Shown here: in pieces, positions 1 to 8,539 of the stretch
How positions within the stretch are numbered: position 1 is the stretch's first letter
Layout of the letters: each line of letters starts with the position of its first letter
Assembly: GCF_014235785.1 (NCBI RefSeq)
Contig: NZ_CP060137.1
Location: 1,426,001-1,490,000 of the forward strand
Reading direction: 5' to 3'
Length of the DNA: 64,000 bases
Source of the DNA: Bacillus sp. PAMC26568
Lineage (GTDB): Bacteria; Bacillota; Bacilli; Bacillales; Bacillaceae
Program-made: the position numbers and the translations under genes
Notes under the pieces: generated by a model
The model's database searches: none
What the model was told of the DNA's origin: nothing
Seen by the model: only the letters and a program-made list of their open reading frames with translations

Positions 1-416
1 GCGCAGAAGCTCACGCGGATGCACAGTGTGTGATTCAGCGGTGGATTGACAGTTCAATCAGCAAAACAGTCAATGCACCAAGAGGATATACGGTTGATAA
101 AGTTCAAAAAGTATATGAACGTTTATATAAAGGCGGAGCAAAAGGCGGAACGGTTTACGTTGACGGAAGCCGTGACACGCAGGTTCTTACTTTAAAAGCG
201 GAGGAAAATACGTTCTCTGAAAACGAAGAGGCACCTGCTCAGGATAAGGGAAAAGTCGTGCTTGTAGATACGATTCAAGCATTAAGATCAACAAATGTGA
301 CAATCGGGAACGAAGTAGGTAATACGTGCCCGATTTGCCGCGAAGGTACGGTTGAAGATATCGGCGGCTGTAATACATGTACGAGCTGTGGTGCACAATT
401 AAAGTGTGGGCTATAA
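1..416 (+). CDS. nrdJ: Adenosylcobalamin-dependent ribonucleotide reductase, C-terminal part
   Basis: The reading frame is open from base 3 to the stop at 416, so only the last ~137 residues are in the window. The sequence resembles the C-terminal end of the vitamin B12-dependent ribonucleoside reductases common in Bacillaceae. It has a conserved block around IQRWIDSSISKTVNAP, then an acidic linker, then a cysteine-rich zinc-ribbon-like tail (CPIC, CNTC, TSCG and a final C three residues from the end) thought to re-reduce the active site. The enzyme makes deoxyribonucleotides independently of oxygen. The GTG at 30 is internal, not the start. B. subtilis lacks this gene at this place. A simple hairpin terminator follows. 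Confidence 0.85.
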   Translation, partial: AEAHADAQCVIQRWIDSSISKTVNAPRGYTVDKVQKVYERLYKGGAKGGTVYVDGSRDTQVLTLKAEENTFSENEEAPAQDKGKVVLVDTIQALRSTNVTIGNEVGNTCPICREGTVEDIGGCNTCTSCGAQLKCGL

Positions 417-420
417 CAGA

Positions 421-446
421 GAGAGCTGGATTTCCAGCTCTTTTCT
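421..446 (+). terminator. Rho-independent terminator after the ribonucleotide reductase gene
   Basis: AGAGCTGGA pairs with TCCAGCTCT across a very short loop, followed by TTTTC. It lies 5 bases after the stop codon. Confidence 0.7.
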
Positions 447-546
447 TTTCGGGTTTTAAATCGAAGGCTTCCTTGTCATTGAATATAAACTAGTGTACAC
501 TTGTAATGATTTCCTATGTATTGAACGTTTTTTTGGAGGGGACCAT

Positions 547-978
547 ATGCCAACACCAAGTATGGAAGATTATATTGAACAGATTTACATATTAATAGAA
601 GAAAAAGGGTATGCCCGCGTATCTGATATTGCGGAAGCTTTATCCGTTCATCCCTCCTCAGTAACGAAGATGGTCCAAAAACTTGATAAAGATGAATATC
701 TCATATATGAAAAATACCGTGGACTCATATTAACGCCGAAAGGCAAAAAAATTGGAAAACGCCTTGTTTATCGCCATGAACTGCTTGAACAATTCATGAG
801 GCTGATTGGCGTGGATGAAGAAAAAATTTACAATGATGTAGAAGGCATCGAACATCATCTCAGCTGGAATGCTATTGATCGCATTGGTGATCTCGTGCAG
901 TTCTTTGAAGGAGACGAAACAAGAGTTGCAGCTCTGCGTGCCATTCAAAAACAAAATGAACAAGACAGCGATTCTTAA
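547..978 (+). CDS. mntR: Manganese-responsive transcriptional regulator MntR
   Basis: A DtxR-family dimeric repressor that senses Mn2+ and represses manganese uptake. The 143-residue product has an N-terminal winged helix-turn-helix (about 22-65) and a C-terminal dimerisation domain. The metal ligands known from B. subtilis MntR are present at the same numbers: D8, E11, H77, E99, E102 and H103. The start at 547 (MPTPSMEDY) is chosen because GGAGGGG sits six bases upstream and the B. subtilis protein begins there; an in-frame extension to 493 has no ribosome binding site. It is transcribed alone, between two terminators. Confidence 0.96.
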   Translation: MPTPSMEDYIEQIYILIEEKGYARVSDIAEALSVHPSSVTKMVQKLDKDEYLIYEKYRGLILTPKGKKIGKRLVYRHELLEQFMRLIGVDEEKIYNDVEGIEHHLSWNAIDRIGDLVQFFEGDETRVAALRAIQKQNEQDSDS

Positions 979-980
979 AA

Positions 981-1014
981 AGACGAGGGCGAACAATAGC
1001 CCTCGTCTTTTTTA
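981..1014 (+). terminator. mntR terminator
   Basis: A 10-base stem, AGACGAGGGC with GCCCTCGTCT, is followed by a run of T. It starts two bases after the mntR stop. Confidence 0.85.
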
Positions 1015-1050
1015 AGTTGTTGGAACGTAGATAATATTGCGAATCGATGT

Positions 1051-1086
1051 CTCGGCTTTTCTGCCTGCAAGGGCGCTTGCGCTTTT
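1051..1086 (-). repeat. Short remnant of an interspersed repeat
   Basis: The reverse strand reads AAAAGCGCAAGCGCCC and then TTGCAGGC. This resembles the left end of the interspersed repeats found elsewhere in the window (GCGCCTTGG type at 6861-6976). No other part of the element is recognisable. Confidence 0.35.
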
Positions 1087-1153
1087 CTTATATTATTGGA
1101 TTAGTGAAGCATGAATCCATCATAAATATCAAAGGTCTATTTCCTGCATACTC

Positions 1154-1170
1154 ATCTTACAATGTAAGAT
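1154..1170. promoter_or_regulatory. 17-bp palindrome before yqhO, possible operator
   Basis: ATCTTACA and TGTAAGAT arms flank a single central base. The site ends 22 bases before the yqhO start and just before its ribosome binding site, a position typical of an operator. The regulator is unknown. Confidence 0.4.
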
Positions 1171-1192
1171 AGGGAGAAGGGGGGGAACTTCT

Positions 1193-2077
1193 TTGTACAT
1201 TGATGGCGTCTTCTCTGGCGGCGGAATAAAGGGTTTTGCACTTATTGGATCATATCAGGCAATTGAGCAGAGAGGGCTGCAATTTATCAGGGTTGCAGGA
1301 ACCAGCGCTGGATCAATCATTGCTGCTTTTATTGCTGCAGGATATCGCAGCGATGAAGTCGAAAGAATGATGGATGAAATAGAGATTGGTAAATTATTAG
1401 ATAAAAATCCATCCATTCTTCCGTTTAAATTTATGAAATGGATTAATATATATTGGCGGCTTGGGCTTTATAAAGGTGTAAAGCTTGAAGAGTGGATAGC
1501 AGGCAAGCTGAAAGACAGGGGGGTTTCTACATTTGGAGATTTAAGGCACGGGTCACTGAAAATAATTGCTTCTGATCTTACCAACGGAAGAATTATTGTT
1601 TTGCCTGATGATTTGCCCAGGTACGGCCTAATTCCAGAACGATTTTCTGTTGCAAGAGCTGTTCGAATGAGCTGCAGTCTTCCCTATTTCTTTGAGCCTG
1701 TTAAACTGACAACTTCCAGTGGAACCAATATCGTTGTAGATGGCGGTGTATTAAGCAATTTTCCAATATGGCTTTTTAAGGAGAAGAAATCTATTCAAGC
1801 ACGACCTGTTCTTGGGGTGAAATTGAGTCCGAGGGAAGAAGAGAGACCAAGAAACAACATACGCAACGCCATTGAAATGTATGGCGCTCTTTTTGAAACA
1901 ATGAAGGAGGCGCATGATGCCCGTCATATTGCAAGCAGACATGAAAAGAACATAATCTTCTTGCCAGTGGAAAGTATTCTGACGACAGAATTTGACTTAA
2001 CTGAACAAAAAAAACTAGCTCTCATTGAGCTAGGAAGAAGTCGTACTGAATTATTTTTGAAGAAATGGACGTATTAA
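1193..2077 (+). CDS. yqhO: Patatin-like phospholipase family protein YqhO
   Basis: A 294-residue patatin-fold hydrolase. It has the oxyanion glycine motif GGGIKG near residue 10, the nucleophile elbow G-T-S-A-G around residue 40, and the catalytic aspartate in DGGVLSNFP around residue 185, so the Ser-Asp dyad is intact. No signal peptide is seen. The start is TTG at 1193, preceded by a strong AAGGGGGGG ribosome binding site. The order mntR-yqhO-yqhP matches B. subtilis. The family hydrolyses acyl ester bonds of lipids; the substrate here is unknown. Confidence 0.88.
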   Translation: MYIDGVFSGGGIKGFALIGSYQAIEQRGLQFIRVAGTSAGSIIAAFIAAGYRSDEVERMMDEIEIGKLLDKNPSILPFKFMKWINIYWRLGLYKGVKLEEWIAGKLKDRGVSTFGDLRHGSLKIIASDLTNGRIIVLPDDLPRYGLIPERFSVARAVRMSCSLPYFFEPVKLTTSSGTNIVVDGGVLSNFPIWLFKEKKSIQARPVLGVKLSPREEERPRNNIRNAIEMYGALFETMKEAHDARHIASRHEKNIIFLPVESILTTEFDLTEQKKLALIELGRSRTELFLKKWTY

Positions 2078-2156
2078 AAGGTTTTCAATAGGTTGTTGTT
2101 TCGCTCAGAAATTTATTTCCGCGTAAACTGACTTTAAATATCAAGTTATGAGCTTT

Positions 2157-2534
2157 TTAAAAAAATGCCCTGCTTTTCTTTTTTCCTTTTTTCCCTTCAA
2201 TGACCGTTAAATGAGATGCTTGTTTCTTTTTCAGGGCAGTCGATGTTTTGCTGCTCTTTTTTGGCGTTGAAACACTTTTCAAATGGGAGCCGTTTGAATT
2301 GCGCTCACTGAAACGTTTTTTAGATTGTTTAGCAGCTTTCGAATATGAGGAGGAGTCTTTCCCCATTTTTTGTTTAGTAAAGTAACGAACAACAAAAAAG
2401 ATGATGGCTAGAACAATAACGAATATCAGCATTTCTCTAAATAGGAATGCGGGTCTGTTGATCAGCGTCAAGATAAACCCGATTCCTCCAAGAGCTAACA
2501 CAATCATCACAAATGGATTCATACGATTTTTCAT
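2157..2534 (-). CDS. yqhP: Small membrane protein YqhP (SA1362 family)
   Basis: A 125-residue protein with two N-terminal hydrophobic segments (about 8-25 and 34-52) and a strongly basic, lysine- and serine-rich C-terminal half that should lie in the cytoplasm. The start at 2534 (MKNRMNP) has GGAGGTG six bases upstream; a TTG five codons earlier would overlap that site. It lies 42 bases downstream of yqhQ on the same strand, as in B. subtilis. No enzyme motif is visible and function is unknown. Confidence 0.85.
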   Translation of the reverse strand: MKNRMNPFVMIVLALGGIGFILTLINRPAFLFREMLIFVIVLAIIFFVVRYFTKQKMGKDSSSYSKAAKQSKKRFSERNSNGSHLKSVSTPKKSSKTSTALKKKQASHLTVIEGKKGKKKSRAFF

Positions 2535-2576
2535 GAGTCCACCTCCCAAGATGAAAATGAATTAATGAAGTTCAGC

Positions 2577-3524
2577 TTATACAATTTGCTCAGTTTTTAT
2601 ACCTTCTTCAGTTTCTTTTTCCATTCGGAGCAATTCATTGAAGCTTGCAATTGCTACTTCAACTTGGTCATTACCTGGTTCTTTTGTTGTCAGCAGCTGA
2701 AGACTTAAACCGGGATAGCCTAACCATTTTAATACCGGAACATCTCTTAATTTGTTTGTGAATTGCAGGACTTCAAATGAAATGCCGATGACAACTGGAA
2801 TCAAGGCAAGTCTGTTTAATACACGTACATATAAAGGTTCTGTTGGTACGAGCATATAGACAAATACCCCGACGATAACTGTAAATAAGAGAAAACTGCT
2901 GCCGCATCGATAATGCAGACGGGTTTGCTTTTGGACATTTTCCACTGTTAATGGCAGAGCATTTTCATAACAATTTATGACTTTGTGTTCTGCACCGTGA
3001 TATTGAAAGACACGCTTAATCAGCGGAGTAAACGATATTGCGTAAATATAGACCAGCAGAAGAATTAATTTGAAAAACCCTTCAATTAATATTTGTGCGA
3101 AATCAGAAGAGAATACAGGTCTTGTAAGCTCTGCCAGGAAGAGCGGGACTAAAGTGAAAATGAATTTTCCAAAGAGAAAGGAAAGGACACCGATTGCTGC
3201 AACTCCTAGAAGCATGGTAAGCTTTGATTCTTTTTTAGGCTGATTTAAAATATCATCCTCGGCAGGATCGAGATCGTACCGTTCTGTGGAAAAATTCAAG
3301 TGCTTTGTTCCATTTGCGCTTGCTTCTATAATAGCTGCGATGCCGCGAATAAATGGAATCTTTTTTAAGTTTGTCATCATACTGCTTGATTTTCGCGGTA
3401 ATCGAAGATACTCAATTTCCTTATTTTTGCGCCTGATTGCCGTAACATAATGATGCTTTCCGCCAAACATGACGCCCTCTACCACTGCTTGCCCGCCATA
3501 TGCAGGCTTGTTCTGCTTTGACAT
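2577..3524 (-). CDS. yqhQ: DUF1385 multipass membrane protein YqhQ
   Basis: A 315-residue protein that begins with a soluble conserved block (GGQAVVEGVMFGG). Around residues 100-240 come several hydrophobic segments interrupted by a conserved loop with GAEHKVINCYEN. These are hallmarks of the DUF1385 family. No biochemical role is established that I can name. It is the first gene of a reverse pair with yqhP and divergent from yqhR. Confidence 0.9.
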   Translation of the reverse strand: MSKQNKPAYGGQAVVEGVMFGGKHHYVTAIRRKNKEIEYLRLPRKSSSMMTNLKKIPFIRGIAAIIEASANGTKHLNFSTERYDLDPAEDDILNQPKKESKLTMLLGVAAIGVLSFLFGKFIFTLVPLFLAELTRPVFSSDFAQILIEGFFKLILLLVYIYAISFTPLIKRVFQYHGAEHKVINCYENALPLTVENVQKQTRLHYRCGSSFLLFTVIVGVFVYMLVPTEPLYVRVLNRLALIPVVIGISFEVLQFTNKLRDVPVLKWLGYPGLSLQLLTTKEPGNDQVEVAIASFNELLRMEKETEEGIKTEQIV

Positions 3525-3806
3525 GTTTCACCAACCTACCTATCTATTCTCTTTTTTAAATGATTTTAAACTAAGGGTGAAGAGAATGTTATGTTTATAT
3601 TCTACATAAAAACAAGATAAACCTCTAGGCAGTTGTATTTAATTCTTTGTGAACTTCATCATTTTTACTAGTATATCCTTCGATTCTTTTACTAGACATT
3701 TGTTTTTGTTTAAAATTAGCTGCCAATCCTATTACCCAAGCTGGATTTCCTTATTATGCATGATGGATCATGTCATGTGTACATACTAATAGCAGGAGGT
3801 GTACAT

Positions 3807-4343
3807 ATGTCAGATGATTTTCAGTCAAATTCTGCCGGTGAAAAAGAAAGGGATCCAGATAAGCCAGGTGAATCAATTCCTTTTATTGTCAGAGTAATGT
3901 TCACTGGATTTGCCGGTGGTGTTTTCTGGAGTTTGCTCGGTTATTTAGCTTATGCATTAAACCTTACAGAGATCAGCCCGAATTTACTTCTGCAGCCATT
4001 TATTTTAGGGGATTGGAAAAATGGTGTGCTCGGAAATTTTGTTGCTGTTTTCGGCATCGGACTTCTGTCGATTGTGGCTGCCCTCATCTACTTTTTTGTG
4101 CTGAAAAGATTCTCATCCATGTATGTGGGTCTTGCCTATGGAATTGTATTGTGGGCGCTTGTTTTCTTTCTTCTCAATCCAATTTTTCCAAACTTAAAAT
4201 CTGTTTTTGAGCTTGATCGGATGACTTCAGTGACTACAATCTGTTTATACATCTTATATGGAGTTTTTGTAGGCTATACCATTTCCTTCGAGCATAATGA
4301 AATAGTAAGCAAAAAAAATGCTCAAGCGCATTCCCAACATTAA
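3807..4343 (+). CDS. yqhR: Membrane protein YqhR
   Basis: A 178-residue membrane protein with a polar N-terminus of about 30 residues and four hydrophobic segments. The start at 3807 (MSDDFQ) is chosen because AGGAGGTG lies six bases upstream; the longer frame to 3756 has none. Position and size match B. subtilis YqhR. Function is unknown. A strong terminator follows. Confidence 0.85.
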   Translation: MSDDFQSNSAGEKERDPDKPGESIPFIVRVMFTGFAGGVFWSLLGYLAYALNLTEISPNLLLQPFILGDWKNGVLGNFVAVFGIGLLSIVAALIYFFVLKRFSSMYVGLAYGIVLWALVFFLLNPIFPNLKSVFELDRMTSVTTICLYILYGVFVGYTISFEHNEIVSKKNAQAHSQH

Positions 4344-4365
4344 GGAAAGTCATCAGCAATTATGG

Positions 4366-4399
4366 TAGAATGTTCATAAATTGAACATTCTATTTTTTT
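4366..4399 (+). terminator. yqhR terminator
   Basis: An 11-base stem, TAGAATGTTCA with TGAACATTCTA, with a five-base loop and seven T residues. Confidence 0.88.
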
Positions 4400-4467
4400 G
4401 TCGTATATTAATGTATTCGTTTTCTGCTTAGCAGTCTGGGGCAGCTCTTTAGACCTTCCTGCACAAG

Positions 4468-4497
4468 CTGACCTTATGTTGAAGGGTATCGTACAAT
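4468..4497 (+). promoter_or_regulatory. Candidate sigma-A promoter of aroQ-yqhT-efp
   Basis: CTGACC (-35) and TACAAT (-10) are separated by 18 bases, about 60 bases upstream of aroQ. The -35 match is moderate. Confidence 0.4.
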
Positions 4498-4557
4498 AAA
4501 GGGCGGATTGTCAGAACTGAACAAGGTGCTGCGCATTTCTTAAAAGGGAGTTTTTAG

Positions 4558-4998
4558 ATGCGACATTTTTTAATTATTAATGGACCAAACCTCAATCGGC
4601 TGGGACTTAGGGAACCAGATATTTATGGAAGCAAAACCCTTACTGACTTAGAAAGGGAACTGATGGTTTTTGCAGAAAAACAAGGTTTTCAGGTTACGTG
4701 CTTTCAATCTAATCATGAAGGGGATCTCATCGATGCTATTCATGAGGCTGATGAGCAATATGATGGAATCGTGATGAATCCCGGTGCCTTCACCCACTAC
4801 AGCTATGCAATAAGAGATGCTATTGCAAGTGTTTCACTCCCGGTTATTGAAGTGCACATCTCAAATGTACATAGCCGTGAATCTTTCCGGCATCAGTCTG
4901 TAACAGCTCCTGTAACAGCTGGACAGATTATCGGTCTTGGTTTCCATGGTTATCAATATGCTTTACTCGCTTTATATAATAGGATGGGGGAGAAATGA
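4558..4998 (+). CDS. aroQ: Type II 3-dehydroquinate dehydratase
   Basis: Removes water from 3-dehydroquinate to give 3-dehydroshikimate in the shikimate pathway. The 146-residue length is normal for the dodecameric type II family. The N-terminal GPNLNRLGLREPDIYG carries the catalytic loop region, NPGAFTHYS carries the active-site region with conserved His, and EVHISNVHSRE is the substrate-binding signature. It lies one base before the yqhT start, so the two are co-translated, as in B. subtilis (yqhS-yqhT). Confidence 0.96.
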   Translation: MRHFLIINGPNLNRLGLREPDIYGSKTLTDLERELMVFAEKQGFQVTCFQSNHEGDLIDAIHEADEQYDGIVMNPGAFTHYSYAIRDAIASVSLPVIEVHISNVHSRESFRHQSVTAPVTAGQIIGLGFHGYQYALLALYNRMGEK

Positions 4999-4999
4999 T

Positions 5000-6061
5000 A
5001 TGAAGCTTGAAAAAATGAGAAACAGATTAAAAGAACTTGATGTGGATGGAATTTTTATTACGAGCAGTTATAACCGCCGTTATATGACAGGTTTTACAGG
5101 CTCATCAGGTGTTGCACTTATTACTGATTCTAAGGCTGTTTTTATTACCGATTTCAGATACACAGAGCAGGCTGCGAAACAGGTGGAAGGCTTTGAGATT
5201 GTTCAACACAAAGGTCCAATCCTTGAAGAGGTAGCAGTTCAAGCAGAAAAAATGAATATTAAACGACTGGGTTTTGAACAGGATGATTTATCCTTTGCTT
5301 CTTATTCAGCATACAAGGCAGCATTAAAAGAAATCGAGTTTATTCCTGTGTCTGGTGCGGTAGAAAAGTTACGCTTGATTAAGTCTGCAGCAGAGATTAA
5401 GATATTAAAGGAAGCTGCGGAGATTGCAGATGCTGCATTTAAGCACATTTTAACCGTTATTCGCCCAGGCATAAGAGAAATCGAAGCAGCGAATGAACTT
5501 GAATTTTTTATGCGAAAGCAGGGGGCTGTTTCTTCATCATTCGATATTATAGTTGCATCAGGACACCGTTCTGCATTGCCGCATGGTGTAGCGAGCGAAA
5601 AAGAAATTGAAAAAGGCGATTTTGTAACGATGGATTTTGGCGCATACTACAAGGGATATTGTTCAGATATTACAAGAACGATTGCTGTAGGAGATCCAAG
5701 TGATGAACTGAAAAAGATCTATTCAATTGTACTTGAAGCACAGCTGCGCGGAATGAAAGGAATTAAAGCTGGCATGACTGGTATCGAGGCAGATGCACTC
5801 ACCAGGGATTATATTTCTGAGAACGGCTACGGGGAATATTTCGGCCATTCAACAGGGCATGGTCTTGGAATGGAAGTGCATGAAGGACCGTCACTTTCCA
5901 TGAAATCTGAAACAGTTCTTGAACCGGGCATGGTTGTAACAGTTGAGCCGGGCATCTATATTCCACAGCTTGGCGGAGTGCGTATCGAGGATGATACAAT
6001 CGTAAAAGAAGCTGGCAATGAGTCTCTAACTCATTCTCCAAAAGAGCTTATCATTTTATAA
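5000..6061 (+). CDS. yqhT: M24 family Xaa-Pro-type peptidase YqhT
   Basis: A 353-residue putative cytoplasmic aminopeptidase P/prolidase. An N-terminal creatinase-like domain spans about 1-125 and a pita-bread metallopeptidase domain follows. The five metal ligands are visible: two Asp in [17 protein letters not shown], His in [12 protein letters not shown], Glu in TVEPGIYIP and Glu in GVRIEDD. The start at 5000 is supported by the GGGGGAG site ending at 4992. Peptide substrate is not known. It probably shares transcription with aroQ and efp. Confidence 0.93.
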   Translation: MKLEKMRNRLKELDVDGIFITSSYNRRYMTGFTGSSGVALITDSKAVFITDFRYTEQAAKQVEGFEIVQHKGPILEEVAVQAEKMNIKRLGFEQDDLSFASYSAYKAALKEIEFIPVSGAVEKLRLIKSAAEIKILKEAAEIADAAFKHILTVIRPGIREIEAANELEFFMRKQGAVSSSFDIIVASGHRSALPHGVASEKEIEKGDFVTMDFGAYYKGYCSDITRTIAVGDPSDELKKIYSIVLEAQLRGMKGIKAGMTGIEADALTRDYISENGYGEYFGHSTGHGLGMEVHEGPSLSMKSETVLEPGMVVTVEPGIYIPQLGGVRIEDDTIVKEAGNESLTHSPKELIIL

Positions 6062-6110
6062 TGAAAGCTTCCAACTGATAAAAAGCAAGATTTACATAGG
6101 AGGAACACAA

Positions 6111-6668
6111 ATGATTTCAGTTAATGATTTTCGTACTGGTTTAACAATTGAAGTGGACAACGGCATCTGGCGTGTAATGGATTTTCAGCACGTAAAACCA
6201 GGTAAGGGAGCTGCATTCGTTCGCTCAAAACTTCGTAACCTGCGCACAGGTGCTGTACAGGAAAAAACGTTCCGTGCAGGAGAAAAAGTAGCGAAAGCTC
6301 AAATTGAAAACCGTAAAATGCAATACTTATATGCAAATGGTGATCAGCATGTATTTATGGATACAGAATCCTACGATCAAGTTGAATTATCTGAAGCTGC
6401 AATTGAATATGAATTGAAATTTTTAAAAGAAAACATGGAAGTTTCAATCATGATGTTCGGAAGCGAAACACTTGGTGTTGAACTGCCAAATACAGTTGAA
6501 TTAGAAGTTGTTGAAACAGAACCTGGCATTAAAGGCGATACAGCTTCAGGCGGAACAAAACCTGCTAAGGTTCAAACTGGCTTAGTTGTTAACGTGCCTT
6601 TCTTCGTAAATGAAGGAGACGTTCTTATTATTAATACTACTGACAGCTCATACGTATCAAGAGCGTAA
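6111..6668 (+). CDS. efp: Translation elongation factor P
   Basis: EF-P binds between the ribosomal P and E sites and relieves stalling at polyproline stretches. The 185-residue product has the normal three-domain length. The tip of domain I reads KPGKGAA with the modifiable lysine at position 32, as in B. subtilis, where K32 carries a 5-aminopentanol group. AGGAGG lies eight bases before the ATG. One interspersed repeat and then a strong terminator follow. Confidence 0.97.
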   Translation: MISVNDFRTGLTIEVDNGIWRVMDFQHVKPGKGAAFVRSKLRNLRTGAVQEKTFRAGEKVAKAQIENRKMQYLYANGDQHVFMDTESYDQVELSEAAIEYELKFLKENMEVSIMMFGSETLGVELPNTVELEVVETEPGIKGDTASGGTKPAKVQTGLVVNVPFFVNEGDVLIINTTDSSYVSRA

Positions 6669-6672
6669 TTTA

Positions 6673-6750
6673 GAAAAGCGGAATCGCCCGTTTTGCGCAG
6701 ACACGAAAAGCCGAGGAGTTGGGTGATTACGCTCGCCATCATTGCGCAAA
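6673..6750 (+). repeat. Interspersed repeat copy 1 (internally deleted)
   Basis: Left end GAAAAGCGGAATCGCCCG and right end CCGAGGAGTTGGGTGATTACGC are joined with most of the usual hairpin core missing. The tail GCTCGCCATCATTGCGCAAA matches the tail of the copy ending at 40090. It begins five bases after the efp stop. Confidence 0.75.
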
Positions 6751-6774
6751 AATCATATACTTTCGTATCACTTT

Positions 6775-6808
6775 AAAAAACTCCATCTGGCTCAGATGGA
6801 GTTTTTTG
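6775..6808. terminator. Strong terminator after efp
   Basis: A 15-base perfect stem, AAAAAACTCCATCTG with CAGATGGAGTTTTTT, has a three-base loop. It has A and T runs on both sides and could work in both directions. Confidence 0.88.
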
Positions 6809-6860
6809 TTATTTAGGAAATAATAAAAGGTAATTGGTTGTGGAAAATAAAATAAAGTTA

Positions 6861-6976
6861 TCTGCGTCCAGCTACAGCGCCTAACTCCTCGGTCAGAACG
6901 GATCTGCCAGTAAAGTCAAAACCGGACTTTTCTGTCAGCTCCTTTTCTGCCTGTCGGAGCTGACCAAGGCGCATCC
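6861..6976 (-). repeat. Interspersed repeat copy 2 (reverse)
   Basis: On the reverse strand it reads GCGCCTTGGTCAGCTCCGAC, then the core with CAGAAAAGTCCGGTTTTGAC, then GACCGAGGAGTTAGGCGC. The core is nearly identical to the copy after spoIVB (26625-26736). Its left end differs from the GCGGAATCGCCC type. It forms the last codons of the small reverse gene that ends at 6916. Confidence 0.75.
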
Positions 6977-7146
6977 TCTATTGTTCTATCCTCAAATATT
7001 GGCTGCGTCTGAAAGGCTTGTCCTTGCTCCTCTTTTCTTTTCCCCGTTTTAAAAAGAAATACTGCAGGAAGGAAGATATAAATCATAATTCCAAGTACCC
7101 ATTGCAAATAGTTATATAATTCATAAGCTTCTACTCCAAATCCCAT
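6916..7146 (-). CDS. Small single-pass membrane protein of unknown function
   Basis: A 76-residue product with one hydrophobic segment (about 16-33, WVLGIMIYIFLPAVFLF) followed by a basic and polar tail. A good ribosome binding site (AAAGGGGGATG) precedes the ATG at 7146. The last ~18 residues (from about APWSAP to the end) are encoded by interspersed repeat copy 2, so the native C-terminus was probably replaced or extended. B. subtilis has no gene here that I can recall. I do not recognise the family. Confidence 0.6.
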   Translation of the reverse strand: MGFGVEAYELYNYLQWVLGIMIYIFLPAVFLFKTGKRKEEQGQAFQTQPIFEDRTIEDAPWSAPTGRKGADRKVRF

Positions 7147-7263
7147 GACACATCCCCCTTTCTTCTAATTATTATTAAATCTGAAAATTCTGTCAAGAAT
7201 TCTTTTTGTCTAATCATCCTTCTCTCCTCATAAGTTTTAGTAATAAACATGGAGGAGGACAAG

Positions 7264-7545
7264 ATGAAACACTACCTCGCTAATTTAGATCCAGCTGTAA
7301 GGTCAATGGCTCTTTTACGGTTTTTATCTGCAAGCATTGAAATGACGGCAGCTATTTTGATGCTCGTTTTTAATGATGTGAGGAAAGCCGTATTAATTAA
7401 TTCCTTGTTAGCTATTGTTGGTCCCATCATTTTCATTTTGACAATGACAATCGGAATTTTTCAGATTGCCGAACAGCTTTCCTATGCAAAACTTATTTTT
7501 ATCGCAATCGGCGTAGCCTTTATATTAATTGGCGTTTACAAGTAA
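7264..7545 (+). CDS. yqhV: Small membrane protein YqhV
   Basis: A 93-residue protein with three hydrophobic segments. Size and position directly before spoIIIAA match B. subtilis YqhV. The start at 7264 (MKHYLANL) is six bases after GGAGGAGG; the ATG at 7249 lies on the ribosome binding site itself. Function is not established. Confidence 0.85.
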   Translation: MKHYLANLDPAVRSMALLRFLSASIEMTAAILMLVFNDVRKAVLINSLLAIVGPIIFILTMTIGIFQIAEQLSYAKLIFIAIGVAFILIGVYK

Positions 7546-7553
7546 CTTTAAAG

Positions 7554-7581
7554 TCATATTGTGTCCAAGCTGGCATAAACA
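7554..7581 (+). promoter_or_regulatory. Sigma-E promoter of the spoIIIA operon
   Basis: TCATATT (7554-7560) fits the sigma-E -35 consensus KMATATT exactly. CATAAACA (7574-7581) is close to the -10 consensus CATACA-T, with a 13-base spacer. It lies about 38 bases upstream of the spoIIIAA start. Mother-cell expression under sigma-E is known for this operon. Confidence 0.8.
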
Positions 7582-7618
7582 TTAGAGTATCAAGAGAACT
7601 ATGCAAGGAGGAAGCCAA

Positions 7619-8539
7619 TTGGACGAGATTTTCGAGCTGCTTCCTGAAGCAATTAGAAATCAAATTCAGAACCTGCCGCAGGGAGCTCTGGATAAAATGG
7701 AGGAAATCCGCATTAGGATTTCAAAAAGAGTAGAAATTGTGATTTCAGGCGAGCCTGTGTTTTTACCATGCAGAGCGACGCATCAAGATGGTATTTCTTT
7801 ATTAAATGAGTTAAGCCAATACTCGATTTACACGTTAGAGGAAGAGCTTAAGCGAGGGTTTATTACGATTCAGGGCGGACACCGTGTCGGTTTGTCCGGA
7901 CGTGTGATTACTGAAAATGGTTCAGTAAAAGCAATCAGAAATGTGACTTCCTTTAACATTCGGGTTGCAAGACAGAAACTTGGAATGGCTGAACCTTATA
8001 TTCCAAGCTGTTATGACAAAATATGGCTTAACACACTGATTATAGGGCCTCCGCAAACAGGAAAAACAACACTTCTCCGTGATTTCGCCAGGATTATGAG
8101 TACAGGAAAAAGCAGCATTCCATCCGTTAAAGTTGGAATTGTCGATGAACGGTCAGAAATTGCAGGGTGCATTAATGGAATTCCGCAGCATGAATTCGGC
8201 GAGAGAGTGGACGTGCTTGATGCATGTCCGAAAGCTGAAGGGATGATGATGATGATCAGATCAATGAGTCCCGAAGTTCTGGTAGTAGATGAGGTTGGAA
8301 GAATGGAAGATACAGAAGCTATTTTAGAAGCCGTGCATGCTGGTGTCGGACTATTCATTTCAGTTCATGGGCATTCTCTGGCAGATTTGCTTTCCCGTCC
8401 GACCATTAAGCCGTTGCTGGATCACGGAATCTTTAAACGCTATTTCGAGCTATCTAGATCTAGAGGACCAGGAACCGTTCAAAGAATATTGGACGGAGAC
8501 CATCGTCTATTAAAAAATGAAATGAGTATTCCTTCATGA
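7619..8539 (+). CDS. spoIIIAA: Stage III sporulation protein AA, secretion-type ATPase
   Basis: A cytoplasmic mother-cell ATPase related to type II/IV secretion ATPases that powers the SpoIIIA-SpoIIQ channel. The 306-residue product has Walker A GPPQTGKTT at about 143-151, a DERSE motif and Walker B VLVVDEVGR. The start is TTG at 7619, six bases after AAGGAGGA; an ATG at 7601 overlaps that site. Its end overlaps spoIIIAB by four bases (ATGA), indicating translational coupling. Confidence 0.96.
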   Translation: MDEIFELLPEAIRNQIQNLPQGALDKMEEIRIRISKRVEIVISGEPVFLPCRATHQDGISLLNELSQYSIYTLEEELKRGFITIQGGHRVGLSGRVITENGSVKAIRNVTSFNIRVARQKLGMAEPYIPSCYDKIWLNTLIIGPPQTGKTTLLRDFARIMSTGKSSIPSVKVGIVDERSEIAGCINGIPQHEFGERVDVLDACPKAEGMMMMIRSMSPEVLVVDEVGRMEDTEAILEAVHAGVGLFISVHGHSLADLLSRPTIKPLLDHGIFKRYFELSRSRGPGTVQRILDGDHRLLKNEMSIPS

